From assembly GCA_001466705.2 (NCBI GenBank), contig LATX02000217.1:62001-126000 (forward strand): 64,000 nucleotides of DNA, in the 5' to 3' direction. The notes under the pieces were generated by a model that was not told the origin of the DNA, did no database searches, and saw only the letters and a list, made by a program, of their open reading frames with translations. A program made the position numbers and the translations under genes. Position 1 is the stretch's first letter, and the number at the start of each line of letters is the position of its first letter. Shown here piece by piece: positions 25,001 through 35,583 of the stretch. The stretch is from Moniliophthora roreri (taxonomy: Eukaryota; Basidiomycota; Agaricomycetes; Agaricales; Marasmiaceae).

Positions 25001-25310
25001 GAATTTTTGTTGCCAGCGAGGTTCTCGGGAACGGTGCTTGCTGGCCGTGGTGTCAAAGACTGGTGAGCGTTGTTCTGAGTAACCAGGTACTTCCGCAGTG
25101 TGATTTCTCCACCATTAGCATGGCCATGAGCGGTCTCTCGGCTCTTTGGGAGCAAGTCCTCTGAGTAAGTCCGAGAGGCTGAGCGCTAAAATCAAGTAGC
25201 TGTGCTGTGCTGCTGCGGCGGGAACCAACAGCAAACGTGGGAAAAGCTCAGCACATCACTTTCTGCTGTCACCCTCGACGACCAACCCACCTCACATCGT
25301 TTGATACGGT
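22003..25310. other. Gene-poor stretch with diverged repeat units
   Basis: I find no supportable gene. On the minus strand related short peptides recur: SILHIISNV (near 22650), SILHIAVN (near 24020) and SILHVTVNV (near 24400), and the surrounding DNA is alignable by eye between 23.9 and 24.6 kb at about 375-bp spacing. These look like remnants of a locally duplicated sequence. Confidence 0.4.
22699..22727. repeat. Microsatellite (atatg)n
   Basis: Five consecutive atatg units flanked by partial units. A simple-sequence repeat in the gene-poor stretch. Confidence 0.9.
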
Positions 25311-25407
25311 GAGCTCACACCCTTGCTGCTTGACGGGCGCCCTATTTGGTTTTTTCTGATCTTTTTTCTTTGCAGACCTCCTCATATAATCCAATCCATA
25401 AATAATA

Positions 25408-26254
25408 ATGTTAGTCGTGGCAACCTCATGTCGCTCAATGCCATACTCAACGAGCAGCGGTTTTTTCTCTATGATAGGTCTGAACCTTACGACCCATACG
25501 TCCCAAGAAATGGATCCTCTTCCAACCCCTCTGGCTCAGGTCAAGGCAACGCAAAGACTGCTGCCATTCAGCAGCAGATTGATGATACGGTTGGGATTAT
25601 GAGGGAGAATATTACCAAGGTAGCAGAAAGAGGTGAAAGGTTGGATTCGCTGCAGGATAAGACGGGTGAGTTGGTCGTTTTTGGCTTTCAAGGTGTTTGA
25701 GTGGTGGGTATGAAGGTTGCCGTGGAGCTATCATGCGTTGCAACATCGCAACGCCCAGTGGAATGGAAACGCTCTGTTTGGCTGGCATTCTTTTTGCACC
25801 TCTACACCTACCATTCACTTTTGAATATTCCCTGCCTGGATTCTGACTGACGTCTTTGGCGCCCTGCAGATAATCTCGCTGTATCGGCCCAGGGTTTCCG
25901 ACGTGGAGCAAACCGTGTCCGGAAGGTTCGTCATCTGTTATCGCCCATTCTGATAGCCATAGAATTCGTGCTGACGTCCTCCCCTTTGTGCGCCCTGAAC
26001 ATAACAGAACATGTGGTATGTCATATCTGACTGCGTTATCCTGTGGCCCGTTTAACCTTTTCTTTTTTTTTTTTTTTTTTTTTTTTCCTCTTTCAGGTGG
26101 AAAGATATGAAGGCGAGTCCTTGACCCACTATGCATTCGCTCCATCTTTGACGTTTTATGATATGAACAGATGCGCATCATTATTGGTGTTGCCATTGCG
26201 GTGATAATCGTTATCATAGTCGTGTCTGTAGTGAAAGCGACGCAAGGGAAATAA
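25408..26254 (+). CDS. R-SNARE, synaptobrevin/VAMP family
   Basis: A tail-anchored vesicle SNARE for exocytic or endosomal membrane fusion, pairing with Qa and Qbc SNAREs. Six coding exons, 25408-25409, 25478-25665, 25870-25925, 26008-26015, 26097-26112 and 26171-26254, sum to 354 nt (117 residues). The protein begins [10 protein letters not shown], then has a Gly/Ser-rich linker and an R-SNARE coiled coil with the zero-layer Arg in [16 protein letters not shown]. The juxtamembrane NMWWKDMK follows, and then a C-terminal membrane helix ([16 protein letters not shown]). The length fits the family. The start codon is split (AT at the end of exon 1, G at the start of exon 2), inferred because no other ATG gives MSEPY. 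An upstream non-coding exon is likely, with an intron from about 25310 to 25376. The fifth intron appears to use a GC donor. Confidence 0.9.
26060..26088. repeat. Poly-T tract inside a SNARE intron
   Basis: About 25 uninterrupted T bases at the polypyrimidine position of the intron before the 26097 exon. Confidence 0.85.
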
Positions 26255-27024
26255 ACTCTCACTTTTCGGAGCGGAGTACACCGATATTGATTATGTTGCG
26301 GTTCGTTTCACTTTGTGTCTTTTTTGTCTTTATATTGTTATATCTGGACCTGTTATTTTTTCTTCCGCCGCTCCTGTGATCCATACGTATGGACTTCATT
26401 ACTCCGCCCTTCAACCTTGCTGTTGTAGTACTACCTATGCATCATGGCAACCATGGTATGATTTCCACCTCAAACGCACCCCCAAACGCAAACGCAACCC
26501 TAGGGCTGCTGACCGCGTGATTCATCCCGTTAGCAGTGAGTTAGTGCACCCGCTTGCCACCTGTTTCTCTTGTTTGACGGCGGGCGAAGGAATTATGACG
26601 AGCGTCGTTGCCTGTTGTTGCCCAGCCAAGCATGCCTAATTTAGAGCCGGTATTTATGAAATTCTGCGAATTTTTAGCGAGTCTACTACAATACTTTTGG
26701 GCGTCCAACAGCAAATCGCTCAGTGGGCAATCAGTGAGTCACTCCTGCTCAGGCGCTGGCTGCCAAACTGATACCTTCCGGGAGAAAGCAGCTGGGCGGT
26801 GTATGGACAAGTCTTCGATTGACGAGAAATGTGCAATGTAGAGATCCCACGTTTCCCGGGCGCATCGGTAAAATTTGCAGCAAAGTTGCGCTCAGGATAA
26901 AGCGCCCATCATACAACGCCCATTCTCCCCATCAAGCACCTCTGTCAATCCGCACAAGGTTATGTATAAATCAACCATGGACCGCCCAACAGTTTTTTGA
27001 ACTCCTTCCCTCATCTTCTCCACC
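26255..27024. other. Intergenic
   Basis: Holds the 3' UTR of the SNARE gene and the likely promoter of the adenylate-forming reductase; no gene recognised. Confidence 0.4.
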
Positions 27025-30000
27025 ATGACCTTAATATCGGATTTCCCGACCCCCCAAGGGGCCTCAAGCTCTACTTTCAACGCTCCCCCCGTTGACGGTT
27101 CCCTATATCTCCCGGAGATTTACGATTATCTTGGCTCTCAAAGCCCAAATCATCCTATCTTTGTCTATGAAGAAGAGGGACAACTTCGGACCATAAGATG
27201 GTCCCAGCTTGCTCAAGCGATACACACTGCTGCACGTTTGGTGGAGGCCCATATACGCCCAAATGATAAGAATAAGAACTCGACTGTAGTAGCGATCTTG
27301 TCTACTGCTGGTGCGTGGCATAGCAATCGTATGTTTCGATGTGAATCTCACCGAATTCCATAGATTTTATAACAAACTTTACCCTCGTCGCTGGAATCAT
27401 GCGCGCTGGCTACCAAGCTTTCCCGATATCCACTCGAAACTCGGCTGTTGGTATTGCACATCTTGTTCGGACGACAAGGGTCAAGTACATGTTCGTTGGG
27501 GAGACACCAGCGAATCAACGTTTGGCGGCCGCAACTTGCGCTCAACCTTCTGTTGATGGACCGGTTGGATCATACATGAGCGTTCACCCGATGCCCATGT
27601 TTAGCTCCATGTTTACATTGGAGGAAGACTTTGTACCACTAGCCCCAATGCGACATCCACAGCCAAAGGATGGAGCGCTCATACTGCATTCATCGGGTAC
27701 GTCACACAACTTTCAAATTCTGTTCGGATTCGGTTTGATGTTCCGTTATCTACGCGTATCACAGGAACAAGCTCCTTTCCTAAACCTGTCTATTTCTCGC
27801 AACAAACACTCTTACAATGGGGGATGATACCTTGTACGTCGTCGTCTCAAGCACAACCACCATTTAAATGTTTAACAAGTCGTTTCCAGATTTTGGAGAA
27901 ACTGACTTATGTGGCAAGATCATCTCTTACCATTCCTTGACGTTACCATGTGAGCACTTTTCGCTTCATCGGCGGTATTTCCCATGTGTGATTTTCTGAT
28001 CCCTTTATTGTCACTGCTTTCCAGATGCTCTTGGTGCGACATGTATAACGTGGGCGGTAAGTATACCGTGCAAACTCCATCAGCATTCCTCATCTGACAC
28101 TTGGCTTGTAGCCTGTTTCTGGGATCACTGTGTCGACATTCCCCCCCTGTATCGATGCACCGGTGCCTACCCCCGAGCGCGTCTTGGCTGGCGCCATGTC
28201 AACAGCATGTTCCATAGTATTGTGTGTTCCTGCCTTCATCGAGGTGAGCAACCAACATTCGGGGATCCGTCAATGTCTTATGCCATCTGATAGGCATGGG
28301 TCAAAGATTTCAATCAAATCGAGGAATTAAAGAAGTTTACACATATCGTACGTTTCTCCAAACGTCCTACACGTTTTCTCTCTCGCCTAATCACACGTCT
28401 TTAACGGAAATAGTTTTTTGCCGGTGCTCCTCTTCGCAAAGAGTTTGGTGACATTGCCGTGTCCCACGGAATCCAAATCAATTCGTTCTATGGCGCGTGA
28501 GTTCCACTTCTTCTGCTGTACTGTATCCGAAGAGAACTAATTTGGTCGGTCACAGGACCGAAATCGGATGCGCATCTGTTTTCGTGCCCAGTGAGTTCCC
28601 TCGGTCGCTTAGATACCATATGAGCTAGTACTCATTTCAAAATCCGCGGTTTTTTAGAGGGTCCCGCACCCAAAGAATGGGAATATTTCAAGGTATTCAT
28701 TTACTATATTCTCTCCTATTCAGCCGCTCTAACACAGCCAACAGTTCTCACCACATGTCAAGCCAAAGCTCGTTCCCCATTCAGAGGATGTCTACCAACT
28801 TATTATGATGGTAAATCATTTTCATCTATTTTTGCCTTGATACGCGCAATATATTGACGAAAATGAATATTCAATATAGCAAAGCCCAACCTGTACACTG
28901 GACGTCATCAATGTCGAGTATAATGGTGAAAGAGGGTACAACACGAATGATCTCATCACGAAACACCCAACAATACCCGATCTATGGAGAGTTTGTGGAA
29001 GAGCTGATGAACAGATCATTCTGTCGACTGGAACAAAGGTAAGTTGAATTGCGTGGGCGCCGCCCAAGAGTTGCAAAATTGATTGATGTCTGTGCCATCT
29101 TACATAGACCAATACTCTGCCAATAGGTGAGGATATAGCATTTTATCGAATAAAGAAGCGGTGCTGACACATCATTGGAACAGAGTCTTCCGTGTCACGC
29201 CATCCTCTGGTAAAGTCATGTCTGGTGTTTGGACAAGGAAGGAACCATATTGGAATCCTCGTCGAGCCTGTTGACTCTCATGTCTTTGACCCGGAGAACG
29301 AGACTGAGCTGGACAAGTTTAGGTCCGAGATATGGTGCGTTGTACCTGCTCTCGCTGCCCTTCCTTCGCTCACATAGCATTTTAGGCCTTCCGTTCAAGA
29401 AGCCAACGAAATGTCGCCCATCTACTCCCGGATCTTCCGAGAAATGATCATCGTGACCAAACCTAACAAACCTTTCATCTACACCCTCAAGCAGACACCC
29501 AAGCGCAACGACATTCTCGCGGCTTATGCACCCGAGATTGATCGTGCTTATGGGCAGAGCGATAACTCGAATCATCCTGGAATGATTGAGATGATGGGCG
29601 CCTCTTCACCAGAGGCTTGGGGTTTGGAGGAGTGCACGAATGTCGCCAGGATGGCGGTGCATACGGTGTTGATGCAGCCGTTGAGAGATGACATGGACAT
29701 TTTCCAGGCTGGATGTGATTCGTATGTTGCCTTCTCTTCTAAAAATAGTATTGTTTCCTGATATGGTTCATCCCCAGTGTCCAAGCAACGCAAATCCGCA
29801 TGGCCCTCTTTGACACTCTTCGTCGGGCGATGAAGGTTTCCACACGCCAAATACCGCACAACTTCGTGTACTTCAACCCAACTATCAAGCGCCTTGGGAC
29901 ATATATCGCTCAGATTGTTCATTATGGACACTCGAGTGTTGCTTTGGCGATGTTGTCAGGCAAGATCTCGGAAATGGAGGGGCTGGCGTTTAAATACGGA

Positions 30001-31708
30001 CAAGGATGGAATAAGCACCAACCTAATCCAGCTCAGGTCGAAAATGGAACTGGTGGAGATGTTGTGTTGCTAACGGGCAGTACCGGTGCGTTCTTCCAGT
30101 GGCCTGATGTTTCAGCTCCAATTGACAATCTGAATATGTATAGGTTCATTCGGCACGTACATACTTGAAGCTCTCATTAAAGATTCGACTGTCTCCCGCG
30201 TCTACGCTTTGAATCGCCAAGACGTCAAAGGCGCGCGCTCAGTCTATATTCGCCAGTCCGCTCGCTTACAAGAACGTGGCTTGGACTTTAACGTTCTCAA
30301 TTCAGACAAGCTGGTCTTGCTGGAAGGGGATACGGCCTTGGAAAAGCTCGGACTGGAGCACACTGTTTTCGAGAGACTGAGGAGGGAGGTGACGTGTATT
30401 ATTCATGCAGGTATGTTTTCTTCCGATTTACACGTTCCTTTTCCACATGCTCATTGACCTCGACTGACAGCGTGGAACGTCAATTTTAATGTATCCTTAT
30501 GCTCGATGGAACCTTTGATCGCCGGCACACGACGTCTAGCTGATTTGGCGCTCAGTTCACCGCATCAGACACCTCCGAGATTGGTGTTTGTTAGTTCTGT
30601 GAACGTTTTTAACAGTACGTGTCTTTTCTCGGAGCTCTATTTCGGAACGGTATCCGACGGAGCGCTCTTTTTCGACAGATTGGACAGAAGGTACCATAGC
30701 GCCCGAGGCATTCAATTCACGGCCTGCAACGGCTATTGGGTCTGGTTATGTGAGTATTCCCCCTATTTGTGCCCAAACCCTGAAGTGCTCATTATGGGCG
30801 TTGATCAGGCGGAATCCAAATGGGTAGCGGAGAAGATTCTTGTCAAGGCTGCCGAGCAAACTACCTTGCGCCCAGTGATTGTCAGAATCGGCCAGATTTC
30901 TGGGGGACCAGATGGCTCCTGGAGTGCGGCGGAGTGGTTCCCGACCCTGGTAGCTTCCGGTCAGGTATTGAGGTGTCTACCTCAGGCCCAGGGGGTGAGT
31001 GTTGCGCCTTCTGCGAGATAATTCTTCCTGACATTTCTATCTCAGTATATCTCTTGGATTCCAGCACATTATGCTGCTAATGCGCTCATCGAAATCCGGA
31101 AGAGGCTCATGGAGAGCTCAACGGATGCGGATGACATGGACGTCGACGAGGAAATCCCCTTATCTCCGGACTCGGGCTCGTCACTCTCTTCTTCATATGA
31201 ATACACGGATTCAGAAAATTTGAGCCCTCAAAGTCCTCAGATACCTCATTCTCTCGCTCGTTCATCTTCAATGACTATACCTCAAGCATATAAACCCACC
31301 TCAACGCCACCTCAGGCGGACTGCCCAGCAACCTTCATCAACCTTGTTCACCCCCGCCCTGTTCGTGCTTCCTTCATGATGGAACGCCTCTCCGAGTTAC
31401 TCGGTCTTCCACTTGTCCGGTACTCAGAGTGGTTGAACGCCCTGGAATCGTCAGCATCAACCACGTCCTCCACACCATCGTCATATTCCCTATCAAACCC
31501 AGCAATCTCCCTGCTTCATTTCTATCGAAGTGCAAGAGGAAGACTGAGCACGGAGGTGGAAGGCGAGGCGTTTGGATTCACTGCAATGAGGACGAGCAAG
31601 GCGGTAGAAACTGTCCCATGGCTAATGACGGATATGCCCCAGGTTGGACAGGAAGATGTGGATAGATGGGTAGCCTACTGGAGGAGGATTGGATTGTTGA
31701 GATCGTAG
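27025..31708 (+). CDS. Adenylate-forming reductase (NRPS-like, A-T-R)
   Basis: Twenty-one exons from the ATG at 27025 to the TAG at 31708 sum to 3,489 nt, 1,162 residues, with no frame break. Domains in order: an adenylation domain (about 1-560) with A3-type SSGTSSFPKP, A5-type FYGATEIG and A10-type KQTPKR; a carrier domain with the phosphopantetheine serine at about 617 (AGCDSVQATQI); and a NAD(P)-binding thioester reductase domain with GSTGSFG (717-723) and the YxxxK pair (YAESK, 880-884). The family activates a carboxylic acid as AMP ester, loads it on the carrier thiol and releases it as aldehyde or alcohol. The substrate cannot be read here. A Ser/Pro/Asp-rich insert (about 963-1035) interrupts the reductase region. 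Lysine biosynthesis aminoadipate reductase is a relative, but this protein lacks that enzyme's N-terminal extension. It is probably cytosolic. Confidence 0.93.
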
Positions 31709-32504
31709 AGCTTCGAACGGATTTTCGTTTTTTCTTTTCATTCATGTATTGTCTGTCTGTTTCTGCCTTTGCATCTGGACGACATCGACTGTATTATTGA
31801 AGGACCTCCTAGCCATTTTTTAGGTGTATCATTTTATTTCTTGACTCGTTCATGTTATTCTCTGTATTACCATACATGTAACGGAGTTTTCTCATGTTCA
31901 ATATCGCTGGCGGGCGCTAAACTTACTTTCCCGAGTCCAGCATTCAACTCTTAATCCTGCCCCAACCTTGGGCCCGTCGTGCCCTAGTTGCGTGCGATGC
32001 TTTCTTTGGCGGAACATGCATAGTACGAAATCATTTGACCAAAAACATAGCCTCAGCACTCACTGACAAATGAAGCCGATATATATGTAACAAATCAACC
32101 ACATCCAAAAGTTCGACTGAAGAACCACAAAACTAACCGTCGACAATCATTGCCAACTACCTATACTCAAGCATTTCCGCCATTGAATTCATTACGCATG
32201 CCCATGGAGTTGTGTGAGGAGTTAGCGTGAGCCCAGTCACACAGACTCAAGGAGGCGAATCGAGTTTTCGGAAGGGCTCTAGAGAAAGCGGACACGTCTG
32301 AGGATTCAAGAGAAGTTATTGAGGTGATGGGACACCCTCGCAGGCTGTCGACAATAACATTGAAAGCGATTCTTGGGACATGATTCGGGTGAGTATGATC
32401 CACTCCTTTCTTATCCCAGACTGACACAGGAAAAACTGCGGTCAGCATAGTTTTTTGATCTCTGAGAAGCGCTGGGTCACCTTCCATCACTCTGAAGCTG
32501 CAAA
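31709..32504. other. Intergenic
   Basis: No gene supported. A 131-codon minus-strand frame (32167-32562) overlaps the NACHT relic and lacks recognisable features. Confidence 0.4.
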
Positions 32505-34390
32505 ATCTGAAGTCGATGTTTACGGGTGCGCATGGCCTCCAGATATCTGGTGGGCAGTTCAATATCGTCGGCCGCGATACAGCCTGGTGTTCGGCAGATC
32601 GTGCGTTTCTTCTGAACTTATTGGCTCACATTGATCCTCATTCTTTGCACAGCTCCTCAAGTTTCACAGCAGACTACCAAAGACGTCAACCCACAACTCC
32701 GAAACACGACATCCACTTCCCCGGTGCCACCTGGATACTCGTCGATCTCGCCGTCGATTCGATCTAGGCCACCTTTACCAATGGATCTCAAATTTGTTTC
32801 CATGAGATCGTATATTCTAGATGTATGGTCCTGCAGGTGCAGACTCACCGGCGGCCGCCCAAACCCTCACAGAGATGTCACAGGAGGGGGTATATCCAGT
32901 CCCTCCGTGCAAGACCCATAATAACGTCGGGTACTTTCCTCACTGTTGCCTATGGGCTTGCAAACTCCACCCAGAGCTTCGGAGGCGATCAAGCGGAACC
33001 CTGCTCTTCCACGAGCCTCGCTTGAGGAACAGTTTCAGAAGCTCATTGTTGAGTCTTGCAGAGCCCTTGGGACCGTCGTCGAATCACCGTTTTCTCATTA
33101 TTATCGACGGCCTGGATCATGGATGAATGCAATCGGAAACAGCAACCCTCTTCATCATTTCCACGGCATTCTCAGCTTGTCCTGGTTCGCAATTTCGTAT
33201 GTCTGAGAATGAATCAGCACCGACACAGATTGCCCGTATCTGTTTCGCACGAGACGTTCAGACCGGGTCGCGATATCAGAATAATCCTAGCCGGAGTTCT
33301 AACGAATGCGTGGCGATCCCGTAATCACCATGTTCAATTTCCCTCTCCATCACCGTTGTGAAATTTGGAGACAACTATTCCAACTCGCGCTCGCAACTGG
33401 AGCTAGCTCTTCGTCCTGGATCTCATCCAAGTTCAGGGTCGGGTTCGTTCCACGATCTGGATGTATTTCACCACCAGATTCTCCCCTCCGACTCTCAGCG
33501 CCGGAGACCATGCGGCTTTCGTTATAATTCCGAAGCTAGCAGATCAGATCATCTGCAAAACGTTGAAAGTACTACCACTCCATGACGGAGATGTTGTTTC
33601 AGTATTACGTGGTATACGCTCAATCCTCGGATCCTCGACATTGGTATCACCACACACCCATATGCACACCTCATGCATCGTTCGGGGTTTCTCTTCATAA
33701 TCAAATACGGTCTGCTTCCTTATAGATGATGAACGGAGACAGTATCGCTGGTACCAGTGATACCTTCACCAAACACAGCAGGTTTCCACTCTTGGTTTCA
33801 GTTGTGTTCGAGACTCAGGATTGGTATAGCCGCAATGTCGAAGATTGGTGCAGACTATCAGACACAACCTCTCATTCGTATAGTACGGATGCCTCCATAC
33901 GTTCCTGGATATTCGGGGTCCCTTTCATCACTTCCATGATCTACTTCCTCCGCCTGTCTGCAGAATGCAATCCAAAGCAGATCAAGACGGGGTAATGAAG
34001 TGGCTACAGGTGCGTTCAACCCTACATGTCGCCCGTTACACGGTGTATTAACTAGTTACTTGGTTCCTAATCTTTCCCACCGAAACAGCCGCACTATTAG
34101 GTCGCCGTGATCATGACGATGTTGGAGAAATTGGAGAAGGACAAGATATAACGTTTGAGTTCCTCTTACATGTTTTACACAAGCGCTCAGGATGCGGGCG
34201 GCATGCTCCGGACATGTTCTAGAAGTAGATGAAAGCTTTTCATTCACACCCACCCGTTACGCACACATAAGGGAGAAGAAGCAGATTGCGGCACGCTGGC
34301 TTAAGGTACTACCCTCGAACATTCGTCGAGCTGTCGATCGCTTTCATGGTTCTTCGTATGCCGTTATAAAAACTATATGGTTCTAAATGG
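32505..34390 (+). pseudogene. NACHT-type NTPase (NLR-like) relic
   Basis: Scattered in-order fragments in changing frames match the usual Agaricomycete NACHT proteins. The N-terminal signature FTGAHGLQISGGQFNIVGRD is at about 32515. A Walker A region, GPAGADSPAAAQTLTEM, is at about 32825, where the Gly-Lys-Ser expected after GPAGA is replaced. The post-Walker segment ASLEEQFQKLIVESCRALGT is at about 33015. Walker B, FLIIIDGLDH, is at about 33095, followed by frame changes and stops. Later pieces (ILPSDSQ at about 33480, HDGDVVSVLRGIRSIL at about 33590) continue the order. Loss of the P-loop and several frameshifts mark it as dead. Intact relatives are STAND NTPases with proposed roles in self/non-self recognition or stress responses. 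Confidence 0.72.
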
Positions 34391-34964
34391 GCGTTGAGTG
34401 CTGAAACGCCTGCACGCGAGATGCCGCCTGGTGGATGTACGGTGGCTTAGCGCTCCAGCAAATTTACTGGGCTATCACCAGAAATTTCGTGATTCTGGCC
34501 TACTGTTCATTGTTCAGCGACATACACAGACGGGAGAATGCATGAACTCGTAATGCATGAGGCCTTAAGGCTCCAGCCAGCTTCATGTACGAGACTGGCC
34601 TGGTTCCTTCATATCATGTCCTTCCATTCTAGTTGACTGTGTTAAGCTGTACGAAGACATGTTTATACGCACTCGCTACGTGTTACTCGGGTTCCTGTGA
34701 TCTGTGATTTCACTGCACCTACAAGGATGTTGCGCTAAATTCCATGCAGCAATGTTCTGGGAATGCTGCTAGGAAGAGGCTAGTCAGGCACAGACCCCTC
34801 CCGTGACGAACTTGCTTTTGGATTTGGCAAAGTAATTGGTTTTCGGGAACCTGTAGCTGGGCGGATATAGGGTGCCTGGCTGACGAAACGTCCACTGTCT
34901 CAAATCGAATAAGGCACTTCCATCAGCGACGTCGGCGTCCATGCTTGTTTTCCGTCTACCGATT

Positions 34965-34994
34965 CCCGAGTCCCGTCTGATGCAGGGACTCGGG
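34965..34994. repeat. Perfect inverted repeat (10-bp stem, 10-nt loop)
   Basis: cccgagtccc, then ten bases, then gggactcggg, followed by gtctttt. A GC-rich stem capable of folding in RNA or DNA. Confidence 0.85.
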
Positions 34995-35521
34995 GTCTTT
35001 TATACCCGAATTTCCTGGGGTTTAGCCCAAAGTCCCATCAGCAAAACGGGAAATGTATGGGAGGTATGAGCCGAGTAGATCCCCCGATGCATGGAAAGTC
35101 TCCCGTGGCCACGCCCTCGTACGGCTTGAGAGGGTGTGGCTGGAGTCTTGCTGACTGATTGCGCGCTTTCCATATACGACTTCGACGGCCAGCTACTGAT
35201 GAGGAATATGTGGACGGGTAAAGGTACTGTTGCAATGATCCCTTCAACCACAAGCGTCGAGTGCTTCGATGGACGTCACGGTCTTGAAGCTCACAAAAAA
35301 ATCTCAAAGGTATAAATGGAGAATCGTGTATATTGAGTCTGGAACTGTGACCCTTCACGGGAACAGTGGACGGGATGGTCTAGTTTCTTGAGAATATTCT
35401 ACCGAGAATGATATTGAAAATGCTTCCAGTATGCTCTACAACGTCAAATATTGAGCAGATTGCTTGAGCTATAGAAAAACATGCCACGTACATTCTTGGA
35501 ACCGTTCCTCTCGATGGCCTT

Positions 35522-35540
35522 TACAGGGTCACTCCCTGTA
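35522..35540. repeat. Perfect inverted repeat (7-bp stem)
   Basis: tacaggg-tcact-ccctgta, 27 bases before another perfect hairpin. Confidence 0.8.
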
Positions 35541-35566
35541 GACGGCGACAGTATAGTCGAAACCTG

Positions 35567-35583
35567 CCCCCGATTTTCGGGGG
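35567..35583. repeat. Perfect inverted repeat (7-bp stem, 3-nt loop)
   Basis: cccccga-ttt-tcggggg, a compact GC-rich hairpin. Confidence 0.85.

Noticed and set aside
32167..32562. 131-codon open frame on the minus strand
   Set aside because: It overlaps the conserved N-terminal signature of the NACHT relic on the plus strand and has no motif, signal peptide or splice support of its own.
34965..34994. Hairpin followed by T-rich sequence as a transcription terminator
   Set aside because: Intrinsic terminators of this kind are bacterial; this is eukaryotic DNA with no adjacent transcription unit.
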